DNA from: Roseiflexus sp.
GTDB taxonomy: Bacteria > Chloroflexota > Chloroflexia > Chloroflexales > Roseiflexaceae
Direction: 5' to 3'
Length of the DNA: 56,833 nucleotides
NCBI GenBank assembly: GCA_017743475.1
Contig: JAGHYV010000023.1
Coordinates: 1-56,833 of the forward strand
This document shows, piece by piece, positions 24,091-32,160 of this stretch. Each line of letters starts with the position of its first letter. Position 1 is the stretch's first letter. The translations under genes were made by a program, and so were the position numbers. The notes below the pieces were generated by a model, which was not told where the DNA came from, searched no databases, and saw only the letters and a program-made list of their open reading frames with translations.

Positions 24091-26397
24091 ATGACGCAGT
24101 CGAACACAGAATTGAACGGAACACACAGCAACGAATCGTCCGATACTCTTCACCCGGACGTTATTGTCCCGACGACGATCATCAAGCGGGATGGGCGCGT
24201 GGTTCCGTTCGATGTCACGCGGATCGAGAATGCAATGGCGCGCTGCTTTGCCAGTTTTGGGCGCATACCCGACACGCCCATTCCCGAACTGGCGCAGCGG
24301 GTAGTCAACATTGTTGCTGCCAAGTCGCAGGGCAAGCCGCCGACTGTCGAGGGCGTGCAGGACATCGTTGAAATGGTGCTGCAGGCAGCAGGTGAGTTCG
24401 AGGCCGCCAAGCGCTATATTCTGTACCGCGCCGAGCGCGCCAGGGAGCGTGAGCGTCGCCCTATTCCCGACCACGTTCGTCGTGCGTTCGATGAGGCGCG
24501 CGTCTATTTTCCGACCCCATTGCAGCAGTTTCAGTTCTTCGACAAGTATTCGCGCTTCAACTACGAGTTAGGGCGGCGCGAAACCTGGATTGAAACCGTT
24601 GATCGGGCGGTCGATTATCTCTACGAACTGGCGGGCGACCGTCTCCCCCGCGAAACATACGAACGCATCCGGCGTAACATTCTCGAGATGCGTGCGATGC
24701 CGTCGATGCGCCTGCTGGCGATGGCCGGTCCGGCCGCACGTCGCAATGCAGTGGCGATCTACAACTGTAGTTATCAACCCGTTGAGAGCATCGACTCGTT
24801 TGTCGAGGCGTTAATCATCTCGATGGCGGGGTGTGGCGTCGGCTTTTCGGTCGAGAGCCGGTACGTTGAGAACTTCCCGCGTATCAAACGCCAGACGGGG
24901 AAGCCGCCGGTCACCTTTGTCGTCGAAGATTCGGCGGAGGGATGGGCTGATGCGCTACGCTACGGACTGGAGACCTGGTTTGAGGGCGGCGATGTGCATT
25001 TCGACCTGTCGCACCTGCGACCGGCAGGGGCGCCATTACGCACCAAAGGCGGGCGCGCTTCCGGTCCCGAACCGTTCCGCGCTATGCTTGATTTCGTGCG
25101 CAACCGCATTTTTGCCCGGCAAGGGAGTTTCCTGCGCCCGATCGATGCCCACGACATTATGTGTGCGGTCGGCAATGCAGCAGTGAGCGGCGGCGTGCGG
25201 CGCACAGCGATGATCTCCCTTTTCGACTACGATGACGATGAGATGCGCCTAGCGAAAGCAGGTGATTTCGAGCGCGAGAACAGCCAGCGCTGGAATGCCA
25301 ATAACTCGGCAGTCTGGCCTCGCGGCGGATTGACGCAGCGCGAGTTCATTCGCCTTTTTATGGAAATGATCGAGTCGCAGCGCGGTGAACCGGGTATTTT
25401 CAACCGTGAAGCCGCCAACCTGATGAAACCGGCGCGACGCAAGGAGGCGGATTTCGGAACCAACCCGTGTGGTGAAATTGTGTTGCGCCCGTGGCAGTTC
25501 TGCAACCTGAGCGCTGCCGTCGCTCGCGTTGATGACACCTTCGAGACGCTCCGCGACAAAGTTGAGGTGGCAACGATCATCGGCACAATCCAGTCGCTGG
25601 CGACCCACTTCCCTGGCTTGCGCCCGATGTGGAAGCAGAATTGCGAGGAGGAGCGTCTGCTTGGCGTTGATATTACGGGGCAGATGGATAGTCCAGTTGC
25701 GCAGGATGCACAGGTCAAGCGGCGCCTGAAGGAGATTGCGATTGAGGTCAACCGGCAGACGGCGCTCAGCCTTGGCATTAACCCATCAGCGGCGATCACG
25801 TGCGTGAAACCAAGTGGCAACTCGTCACAACTGCTCGACTGCTCTTCCGGTCTGCATGCTCGCTGGGCGCCGTACTACATCCGCAACGTGCGTGTCTCAG
25901 TACACTCGCCACTATTCAAGGTATTGCGCGATGCTGGAGTGCCGATGGACCCGGAGAACGGTCAGACGCGCGAAAACGCTACGACCTGGGTCGTCCACTT
26001 CCCGGTCAAGTCGCCTGAGGGCGCAATTACGCGCAACCAGCGTTCAGCCATTGAGCAGTGCGAATACTGGTTGCAGAACAAACTGTACTGGACGGAGCAT
26101 AATCCGTCGTGCACTGTCACCTATAAGCCAGACGAGGTGATCGACCTGATGAAGTGGGTATGGGATCACCGCGATATGATCGGCGGGCTAACCTTCCTTC
26201 CATCGTTTGATGCACAGTATGCGCAAATGCCCTACGTCGAGATCACGAAAGAAGAGTACGAGCGGCTGGCAGCGGAGTTCCCGGAGATCGATTTCAGCAA
26301 GATCTGGCGCTATGAGGAAGAAGATCTGACGACCGCCGCGCAGGAACTGGCATGCATGGCTGGCGTGTGCGAGATTGAGGTTCCGCCTTCGGCATAA
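24091..26397 (+). CDS. nrdJ: adenosylcobalamin-dependent ribonucleoside-triphosphate reductase (class II RNR)
   Basis: This enzyme makes deoxyribonucleotides using B12 instead of oxygen-dependent radicals. The protein has 768 aa. Residues 25-125 are an ATP-cone allosteric domain (TTIIKRDGRVVPFDVTRIEN). The catalytic barrel resembles the monomeric Lactobacillus-type enzyme: NCSYQ and QFCNL carry the reducible cysteine pair, NPCGEI the thiyl-radical cysteine, and MAGCGVGFSVE and GGVRRTAM are also conserved. CVKPSGNSSQLL is a family phrase. The C-terminal CMAGVC is the shuttle pair that passes electrons from thioredoxin. The ATG at 24091 follows CAGGAGGT by 8 nt; the open frame further up is leader. 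A strong promoter, NrdR-like boxes and a hairpin precede it. Confidence 0.95.
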   Translation: MTQSNTELNGTHSNESSDTLHPDVIVPTTIIKRDGRVVPFDVTRIENAMARCFASFGRIPDTPIPELAQRVVNIVAAKSQGKPPTVEGVQDIVEMVLQAAGEFEAAKRYILYRAERARERERRPIPDHVRRAFDEARVYFPTPLQQFQFFDKYSRFNYELGRRETWIETVDRAVDYLYELAGDRLPRETYERIRRNILEMRAMPSMRLLAMAGPAARRNAVAIYNCSYQPVESIDSFVEALIISMAGCGVGFSVESRYVENFPRIKRQTGKPPVTFVVEDSAEGWADALRYGLETWFEGGDVHFDLSHLRPAGAPLRTKGGRASGPEPFRAMLDFVRNRIFARQGSFLRPIDAHDIMCAVGNAAVSGGVRRTAMISLFDYDDDEMRLAKAGDFERENSQRWNANNSAVWPRGGLTQREFIRLFMEMIESQRGEPGIFNREAANLMKPARRKEADFGTNPCGEIVLRPWQFCNLSAAVARVDDTFETLRDKVEVATIIGTIQSLATHFPGLRPMWKQNCEEERLLGVDITGQMDSPVAQDAQVKRRLKEIAIEVNRQTALSLGINPSAAITCVKPSGNSSQLLDCSSGLHARWAPYYIRNVRVSVHSPLFKVLRDAGVPMDPENGQTRENATTWVVHFPVKSPEGAITRNQRSAIEQCEYWLQNKLYWTEHNPSCTVTYKPDEVIDLMKWVWDHRDMIGGLTFLPSFDAQYAQMPYVEITKEEYERLAAEFPEIDFSKIWRYEEEDLTTAAQELACMAGVCEIEVPPSA

Positions 26398-26599
26398 AGC
26401 GAGGGAAGGACCGATCAGGAGTGAAGCACACGCTTCGTCCTTGATTCTGTGTGAGATGCACCTCTACCAGAACAGGCAGGGGCGGAATGACCGGGCACAA
26501 TCGAGGACACGCACTTCCGCAACCACTCTAACTCCTGGAAGGCAGCATCCTTACCGATAGGGCGTTTTCTAGCGTCTCCCAGACGCGCACTCTCAAGTT

Positions 26600-26629
26600 G
26601 GGGCATCAGGAAGACCGATGCCCCTCTTT
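26600..26629 (+). terminator. possible terminator after the RNR gene
   Basis: GGGGCATC (26600-26607) and GATGCCCC (26617-26624) form an 8-bp stem with a 9-nt loop followed by TCTTT. It lies 200 bp after the RNR stop. The rest of 26398-26731 shows no gene. Confidence 0.5.
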
Positions 26630-26731
26630 CACGCGCTGCGTGCGGAAATGATGCGGAGAAGTGAGGGGAAAAAGGCGTCAAGATACGGCAAACACCTCTC
26701 GCCCCTGAAAAACTCTCTACCTGTGAGATGA

Positions 26732-26754
26732 GGTAGCGTCCAGGCGACGCTACC
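26732..26754 (-). terminator. possible terminator overlapping the stop of the reductase-like gene
   Basis: A 9-bp perfect stem (26732-26740 with 26746-26754) with a 5-nt loop spans the minus-strand stop codon. A T run appears only about 25 nt later, so termination strength is uncertain. Confidence 0.35.
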
Positions 26755-27700
26755 CACGCGCTAGCAAGTAGTCGTGCGCCGCTAGCGCGGCACGCGCCCC
26801 CTCACCGATCGCAATCAGGGTATGTTCGCCATACGCTGTTGTCACATCGCCAGCAGCGAACAAACCTGGCAGAGATGTGGCATTCCGTTTGTCCACAATA
26901 ATGAACCCATCTTCGTCAGTTTCGACCAGCCCCTTCACTATTGACGAATTCGGGGTTAACCCGACATCAGCAAAGGCGGCATCGACCGGAAGCCGACGCA
27001 CCTTTTCCTCGTGCTCGACCACCACCGTATCGACTGATGAATTGCCGGTCACTTCCCTGACCGTATACCCTTCGAGAATCTCAACATTCGGGCGCTTCCG
27101 CAGGACAGCAAGAATCGGATCGTCGGCAGGAAATGCGGGCGCTACCAGGTACAGTCGGGCAACTGTCCGGGCGAGTTCGGCAGCGCCGCGCAGTGCGCGC
27201 TGAGTGCATCCAATGACAACTGCTGTCTTCCCCGCGAGTGCGCGGGCGAACGTTACTGGTGTATATCCAATGCCGTGATTGATAAATTCGCGCCCTGGCG
27301 CTTCGATCTGTCTGGGTACGGCGCCGGACGCAATAATCACTGCCGCTGCGTGCAGCGTTCCGGAACGCTCTGTCTCAATCTTGAAGACATCGCCCTCCTT
27401 CGAGACCCGATGCACGCGGTCGAACAAGGCGCGTCCACGTTGTGTCGTCACCTGACGCTCGAACGCCTCTACCGTTTCCGCGCCCAGACGGGTAATCTCT
27501 TCCGATGTCGTTTCGGGAGTATCGAGGTGCACAAGAATATGCCCCACCAGAAAATCGGTGTCGGCGTGGATGGTGAACTTCTGATTAATCTTCCCGCCCA
27601 GATTTTCATAGATGACCATGACGTCGAGTTGTTTGTCGAGGGCGTAGGCCGCTGCTGCCAGGCCGGCGGCGCCACCGCCGACAATAATTAGGTCGTGCAT
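26750..27700 (-). CDS. thioredoxin-reductase-like FAD/NAD(P) oxidoreductase lacking the CxxC
   Basis: This flavoprotein of 316 aa has the TrxR fold. The FAD site is LIIVGGGAAGLAAAAYAL, the NAD(P) site is TAVVIGCTQRALRGAAELA, and the second FAD motif is GLFAAGDVTTAYGEH. The redox-active CxxC of thioredoxin reductase, expected just before the NAD(P) glycine motif, is missing: the region reads GIGYTPVTFARALAGK. It therefore resembles ferredoxin/flavodoxin reductase-type or other TrxR-like proteins and cannot reduce thioredoxin in the usual way. It is the last gene after hisS and the cyclodeaminase gene, 72 bp downstream. Confidence 0.88.
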   Translation of the reverse strand: MHDLIIVGGGAAGLAAAAYALDKQLDVMVIYENLGGKINQKFTIHADTDFLVGHILVHLDTPETTSEEITRLGAETVEAFERQVTTQRGRALFDRVHRVSKEGDVFKIETERSGTLHAAAVIIASGAVPRQIEAPGREFINHGIGYTPVTFARALAGKTAVVIGCTQRALRGAAELARTVARLYLVAPAFPADDPILAVLRKRPNVEILEGYTVREVTGNSSVDTVVVEHEEKVRRLPVDAAFADVGLTPNSSIVKGLVETDEDGFIIVDKRNATSLPGLFAAGDVTTAYGEHTLIAIGEGARAALAAHDYLLARG

Positions 27701-27772
27701 GCTCCCCCTCCTTGGTTTCGTCCAACTGCTGCAAACCGGCGTCGAAGCCGGAACGACCGACAGGCGTTGTGC

Positions 27773-28411
27773 TTATCCTTTGAGACGAGTTCGCGTCAGC
27801 GTCAACACCCCCTCTACCTCTTCATCGAGGCCAATCAGCAGATCTTCTGCCTGAGCGCGCGCTTCTCGCGCAAAGATCTGGTCTTCGATCACCGTCAGGT
27901 TGCTTTCGACATTAATCAATGCTGCCGGAACCGCTGCGCGAATCAGGAGCGCAGCAGCAGCGACATCCGTCACTGCCGTGCGGTTGCCGTAGCGGGCAAG
28001 GGGAGCGCACAGCGGCAGCAGTGCAGACGCAGCGCGCGCGGTACGCAATGGGATTTCGGTCGCCTGGCGCATTACCTTCTGGATCGCAGCCCGGCGGCTC
28101 GCTGCATCCGCTTCGGTGGTGCGCGGAAGTTTGTAGACTGCCGAGAGCTGATTGAACACATCGACATCAGCCTGCGCCAGTTGTTGCAGTTCAGCGCGAT
28201 ACGCCTCTGCGCGCTCGTGGATAGCTTTGGCTTCCGCCTCGAAATCGGCGTACTGCTTCTTCCCAATCGTCAGGTCGCACACCATCGTGATCAGCCCTGC
28301 CGCCATTGCGCCAGTCAGTGCCGCAACACTGCCGCCGCCTGGCGTTGGCGCGCTGCTAGCGAGACGATCAAGAAACTGACCAACAGTGGTCTCAAGAAGT
28401 TTGTCGCTCAT
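27773..28411 (-). CDS. formiminotransferase-cyclodeaminase family protein (methenyl-THF cyclohydrolase-like, FchA)
   Basis: This all-helical protein of 212 aa matches the cyclodeaminase domain of FTCD. SDKLLETTVGQFLDRLASS is followed by the folate-binding APTPGGGSVAALTGAMAAGL. RTAVTDVAAAALLIRAAVPAALINV in the C-terminal half is also typical (the signature is split across NRTAVTDVAAA and LLIRAAV). Stand-alone members interconvert methenyl- and formyl-tetrahydrofolate. The ATG at 28411 (GGAGG 6 nt upstream) overlaps the end of hisS by 20 bp, so translation is probably coupled. Confidence 0.88.
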   Translation of the reverse strand: MSDKLLETTVGQFLDRLASSAPTPGGGSVAALTGAMAAGLITMVCDLTIGKKQYADFEAEAKAIHERAEAYRAELQQLAQADVDVFNQLSAVYKLPRTTEADAASRRAAIQKVMRQATEIPLRTARAASALLPLCAPLARYGNRTAVTDVAAAALLIRAAVPAALINVESNLTVIEDQIFAREARAQAEDLLIGLDEEVEGVLTLTRTRLKG

Positions 28412-29765
28412 GCATGCCTCCCTGGTCATGCGCTGTTCGTGGAGTGCGCCAGGCGTCGGCCACTGCTCGCAGCTGGCTGACGACGGCGCTGCGTGCAACG
28501 CTCTGCTGTTCGCCGCTGCGCAAATCTTTTACAACGACTTCCCCGCGCGCTAGTTCGTCAGGACCGATCACCAGCGCATATGGGATGCCGCGCCGATTAG
28601 CGTACTGAAGTTGCTTGCCAAGTTTCTCGGAAGGATCGAGCGCTGTCTCGATCAACAAACCCGCTCGGCGCAATTCCTGTGCCAGGCGCAGACTCTCCGT
28701 CGCCATATTGGGGTTGAAGAGCGTCACAAGCGCCACTGCGATTGTGCGCGACGCTGGTCCCATGCCCAGCTCCTCCATCACATCGTGCAACCGTTCGATG
28801 CCAAACGCCAGCCCGACCGTCGGTATCGAACGCCCGGCGAACATGCCGATCAAATCATCATAGCGCCCGCCGCCGAGCAGCGATCCCATCGGTGGATTTT
28901 GAATGATCGACTCGAAGACAGCGCCGGTGTAGTATGATAGCCCGCGCGCCAGACGCGGCGCAATGACGATTCGTTCCTCAGGAACTCCCATCGCTCGCGC
29001 ATAGTCGATAATCGATCGTACATTGTCAATTGCCTGGAGCGCCCGTTCGTCACCCTGCAATTGCTGCGCTAGAGCGTTCAGCACCTCATCAGCATCGCCC
29101 TGCAGGTTAATCAGCGCCAGAATACGTTCGGCAGCAGCAGCGTTCACACCACTCTGGAGCAGGTCGTTCCGCACCCCATCGATACCAATCTTATCAAGTT
29201 TGTCGATGGCGCGATAAATATTGCTCGCTGCAGCATTGTCGAGACCGGAAACGCGCGCAATGCCGCCGAGGATCTGGCGATGGCTGATCAATGTCGTAAA
29301 ACTGGTGAATCCAAGCGCCGTCAGCGCATCAGTCAACACGGCAAGGATTTCTGCATCGGCTAACGGCGACGCTGAACCGACGATGTCGATATCCGCCTGC
29401 CATAACTCACGGTAGCGACCGCGACCGGGGCGTTCGCCTCGGTAACTCTGCCCGATCGCGTAGCGCCGCCAGGGGAACAGCAGTCGACCCTGATACTGCG
29501 CCACAACCCGCGCCAGCGGCACAGTCTGATCGTAGCGCAATGCCACTTTGCGCCCGCCGTGGTCCTCAAAGCGATAGATCAATTTCTCGTCGTCGCCGAT
29601 TTTGCCATCGAGCGTTTCGGCATATTCGACGATAGGTGTTTGCAACGGCTCGAAGCCGTACCGCTCGAAGACGGACGTCAGCGTATCAATGATGTACTGC
29701 CGCAGGATCATTGCCGGTGGCAGATGATCACGCATGCCTCGAATGTTCTGAACCCGGTTGGACAT
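28392..29765 (-). CDS. hisS: histidyl-tRNA synthetase
   Basis: This class II aminoacyl-tRNA synthetase charges tRNA-His (457 aa). Motif 1 is around YGFEPLQTPIVEY, and motif 2 is RGERPGRGRYRELWQADIDI. The histidine-binding loop reads ARGLSYYTGAVFE, and motif 3 is GLAFGIERL. The C-terminal anticodon-binding domain starts near residue 360. Motif 2 with WQADIDIVG is closer to the eukaryote/archaea-like HisRS group than to the usual bacterial HQFGAE form. The loop normally written RGLDYYTG has Ser for Asp. Start at the ATG at 29765. Confidence 0.93.
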   Translation of the reverse strand: MSNRVQNIRGMRDHLPPAMILRQYIIDTLTSVFERYGFEPLQTPIVEYAETLDGKIGDDEKLIYRFEDHGGRKVALRYDQTVPLARVVAQYQGRLLFPWRRYAIGQSYRGERPGRGRYRELWQADIDIVGSASPLADAEILAVLTDALTALGFTSFTTLISHRQILGGIARVSGLDNAAASNIYRAIDKLDKIGIDGVRNDLLQSGVNAAAAERILALINLQGDADEVLNALAQQLQGDERALQAIDNVRSIIDYARAMGVPEERIVIAPRLARGLSYYTGAVFESIIQNPPMGSLLGGGRYDDLIGMFAGRSIPTVGLAFGIERLHDVMEELGMGPASRTIAVALVTLFNPNMATESLRLAQELRRAGLLIETALDPSEKLGKQLQYANRRGIPYALVIGPDELARGEVVVKDLRSGEQQSVARSAVVSQLRAVADAWRTPRTAHDQGGMHERQTS

Positions 29766-29957
29766 GGAGCCTCGTTGTTGCGTGGTATCGTGCGTGGTTG
29801 TACGCTATGCGGCGCAAGAAACACGGAAGCCCTACTCTAACCCTGCCCACACGATCATGATACCACAACCGGATACAGTTAGACGCGAAAATAAGGCGGG
29901 AAGCGGGAAGAGTAGAGGTGGAAAAGCAGCAGATTCCGTAACATAGGAGGAATAGCG

Positions 29958-30060
29958 AGAAGGTGAACGGTGAAACGTAGCAGACGGGAAGGGAAGTCTG
30001 TCAGCGCCCGAACCCTAGGCCGTTTTCTCAATGGCAAGTCAGAAGGTGAACGGTGAAACG
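29958..30060. repeat. 20-bp direct repeat in intergenic region
   Basis: AGAAGGTGAACGGTGAAACG occurs at 29958-29977 and 30041-30060. The 400-bp gap 29766-30165 otherwise holds a possible hisS -10 (TGG-TATCAT on the minus strand, 29857-29862) and the heptamer array, and no gene. Confidence 0.7.
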
Positions 30061-30108
30061 AAACGCCCAGGAATCCTTGCACGCAGCCTGACCTTTACTC
30101 CCTTTTTG

Positions 30109-30158
30109 GTTCTCAGTTCCCGGTTCTCGGTTCTCAGTTCTTAGTTCTCGGTTCTCAG
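30109..30158. repeat. degenerate heptamer tandem array
   Basis: About seven copies of a 7-mer of the form RGTTCTC/GTTCTCR (GGTTCTC, AGTTCCC, GGTTCTC, GGTTCTC, AGTTCTT, AGTTCTC, GGTTCTC) stand directly before the end of the PGPGW gene. Confidence 0.75.
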
Positions 30159-30165
30159 CAGCAGA

Positions 30166-30510
30166 TCACCATACCAGCGCCCGGGCGACAGCGCGTTCGG
30201 TTGCAACAATGGCAGGCATCACGACCCGGCGAGTGCGTCCGTATTCCATTGTCAGGCGTTGTCCGAGCAACCGCAGATACGGCTGTCGGCTACGGCGCAT
30301 CCGGCGCAGTGCGTAGCGCATGGCAAGATGACTCAGACGTACCAGGCGGTCACGCCGACCAAGCAGCGCCACGCCGGGAATGATCAGCGACCATCCCGGA
30401 AGTACCGGCAGCAGTAAACCAAGGATGCCAGCGATCAAAAGAAGTACGCCCGTTATTCTTCGGGCAATAGCAAGGGGTCTGGCAATCAATGACCATGCCC
30501 GTTTCATCAT
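30166..30510 (-). CDS. PGPGW-type transmembrane protein
   Basis: This small membrane protein of about 114 aa has one strong hydrophobic hairpin region. It carries the characteristic LLLPVLPGWSLIIPGVALLGRR motif, read here as VLPGWSLIIPGVALLG. A very basic C-terminal half follows (RRMRRSRQPYLRLLGQR). Proteins of this family are widespread and uncharacterised. I take the ATG at 30510 (a second ATG follows at once), with GGGGTT just upstream. A perfect inverted repeat stands 14 nt before the start. Confidence 0.7.
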   Translation of the reverse strand: MMKRAWSLIARPLAIARRITGVLLLIAGILGLLLPVLPGWSLIIPGVALLGRRDRLVRLSHLAMRYALRRMRRSRQPYLRLLGQRLTMEYGRTRRVVMPAIVATERAVARALVW

Positions 30511-30523
30511 ATAACCCCAATCA

Positions 30524-30547
30524 CTACAGTGCAAAAATACACTGTAG
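30524..30547. promoter_or_regulatory. operator-like inverted repeat upstream of the PGPGW gene
   Basis: CTACAGTG-caaaaata-CACTGTAG is a perfect 8-bp inverted repeat with an A/T spacer, 14 bp before the start codon. A half-site-like CTACTGTAG lies at 30599-30607. The repressor is unknown; the TACA/TGTA half-sites recall BlaI/CopY-type operators. The rest of 30548-30698 is empty. Confidence 0.45.
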
Positions 30548-30698
30548 CGATACTGAGCGACTAGTGTTGTCTCTCCATCGCTTGCTACAACCGCTATGCT
30601 ACTGTAGCAAGATCACCTTTTTGCAGGAGACTTATGATTGCTCCATATGATGACTGTACCGCATCTGAACGAAGATCGCCAGGGAAGAATTCCTCTGT

Positions 30699-31316
30699 CT
30701 ACTCCCGACATTCCCACACGATCAACGTTGAGTCGTTGCCGAGTTCACCCGCCTCAATGTAGTTAGGCAGAATCCCGCGCAACTCAAAGCCTGCACGCAG
30801 TTGCGGCGTCAGGGTGGGATCGGTCAGGGTGCCAGCGGCGACCGCCTGTGCATACTCAAGCGGACTCATCCGGTCGCGGTAGCGCACATAGCCAGGTATC
30901 ATCCCGCCGCCGACCATGCCACGCAGCCCCAGACGACGCACCAGGTCTTTGCGGGCATTGTAGAGCATACGGGAAATGCCGCGCCCCCGGTAGTCGGGAT
31001 GCACACTCATATCTGCGCCATAGAGCCATTCGCCCTGCGGATCGTGGTTGGTGAAGAAATTTCCGGCGACGATCCAGTGGTAAGTGTGGGGGGCGAATGC
31101 CACAGCGCCACTGATGCGGAAGGTGCTGCTTTGTCCGACAACTCGCTCTCCGTCTAGCGCGACGTGCTGACCTTCGGGAAAGATGCGCAACTGTGACTCG
31201 AAGTGCTCGCGTCGCATGAGTTCATGATCGGCGAGTGTCGGGAAGCAGATGCGCTGATGTTGCACCAGTTGATCGATGTGCTCCGGGCGCGTATTGACGA
31301 TCACAATCTCACTCAT
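30699..31316 (-). CDS. GNAT family N-acetyltransferase
   Basis: The protein has 205 aa. The acetyl-CoA-binding motif A is ADMSVHPDYRGRGISRMLYNAR (core DYRGRGISRML), preceded by the beta-strand pair containing VALDGERVVGQSS. The C-terminal 60 residues extend the fold with a region rich in aromatic residues. The substrate is unknown. The ATG overlaps the stop of the Uma2 gene as ATGA (31313-31316), so the two are translationally coupled and form an operon. Confidence 0.85.
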   Translation of the reverse strand: MSEIVIVNTRPEHIDQLVQHQRICFPTLADHELMRREHFESQLRIFPEGQHVALDGERVVGQSSTFRISGAVAFAPHTYHWIVAGNFFTNHDPQGEWLYGADMSVHPDYRGRGISRMLYNARKDLVRRLGLRGMVGGGMIPGYVRYRDRMSPLEYAQAVAAGTLTDPTLTPQLRAGFELRGILPNYIEAGELGNDSTLIVWECRE

Positions 31317-32137
31317 ACATCACCACATAGCCGCTGCAATTCGGCGCGCAGCTGTTCAATCTCCGCTTCGGCACGGCGTCGTGCCTCTGCTTCACGTTGC
31401 GCCTGTTCTTCAGCAAGGCGTCGCGCTTCTGCTTCACGCTGCGCCTGTTCTGCGGCGAGACGCGCCTGTTCTGCGGCGAGACGCGCCTGTTCTGCGGCGA
31501 GACGCGCCTGTTCTTCCGCCTGTTGCACTCTGGCAAGCGTCTGCTGCAGTACATCGCTCAGGTCTTCAGTGCGCACGACTTCCCGCCCGCTCGCCAGGTC
31601 GAACAGGCGCAGCACAGTCTCATCACGGTATAGTTTCAGCCCTAGCTCACGGCTGATAACCCCGCCGTCGCTCTCGAACGGCAACGCCGCATACTCGCCA
31701 TCGACCAGGGTAAACCCTTGCAGGGGCGGCTTCAGGTATTCCCCCAACGGGTCGAACAGAAAGTACTCGCGCACACCAAGCAGCGCATATAGGGCGCGTT
31801 TGTTGCCCTTGTCCTCCAGGCGGGTCGAGCGCGAGGTCATCTCGATCACGACGCAGGGGGCAACGCCTTCTTCCCACAATTTGTAGGTGCGCCGCAGCCT
31901 CTTGCGCACTCCCTTGACCACGAACACGTCTGGTGAGACGACGGCTAACGGGTTGCCTTCTTCGTAGTAGAACATCAAGTTGCCGCTCACATAGATATCC
32001 GGCGTGTCACGAAAATGGCGCTCCAGCGTCTCAATGGTGTGCAGGATCTCACGGCGATGGACATCAGTCTCACCCACAGGTTTGCCGTCGCTTTCCGGGT
32101 ACTCAATAACCTGGGACGCAATCACCGCGTCTGTCAT
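31313..32137 (-). CDS. Uma2 family PD-(D/E)XK nuclease-like protein with coiled-coil tail
   Basis: The protein has 274 aa. Residues 15-190 are a Uma2/DUF820 domain. SPDVFVVKG carries the first acidic residue, CVVIEMTSRSTRLEDKGNK the E-x-T/S-x-x-T part of the active site, and YFLFDP follows. The last 75 residues are a Glu/Ala/Arg coiled coil made of repeated QARLAAE units from 21-bp DNA repeats. The family is very abundant in Chloroflexota and cyanobacteria; nuclease activity is inferred from the fold. The ATG at 32137 has AGGAGG 9-10 nt upstream. Confidence 0.85.
   Translation of the reverse strand: MTDAVIASQVIEYPESDGKPVGETDVHRREILHTIETLERHFRDTPDIYVSGNLMFYYEEGNPLAVVSPDVFVVKGVRKRLRRTYKLWEEGVAPCVVIEMTSRSTRLEDKGNKRALYALLGVREYFLFDPLGEYLKPPLQGFTLVDGEYAALPFESDGGVISRELGLKLYRDETVLRLFDLASGREVVRTEDLSDVLQQTLARVQQAEEQARLAAEQARLAAEQARLAAEQAQREAEARRLAEEQAQREAEARRRAEAEIEQLRAELQRLCGDV
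31441..31513 (-). repeat. 21-bp tandem repeat in the Uma2 coiled coil
   Basis: Units start at 31441, 31462, 31483 and (partial) 31504 in plus coordinates. Each encodes seven residues, one coiled-coil heptad, so changes in copy number keep register. Confidence 0.85.
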
Positions 32138-32160
32138 GCCCTTCCTCCTTCCGCCGCACC

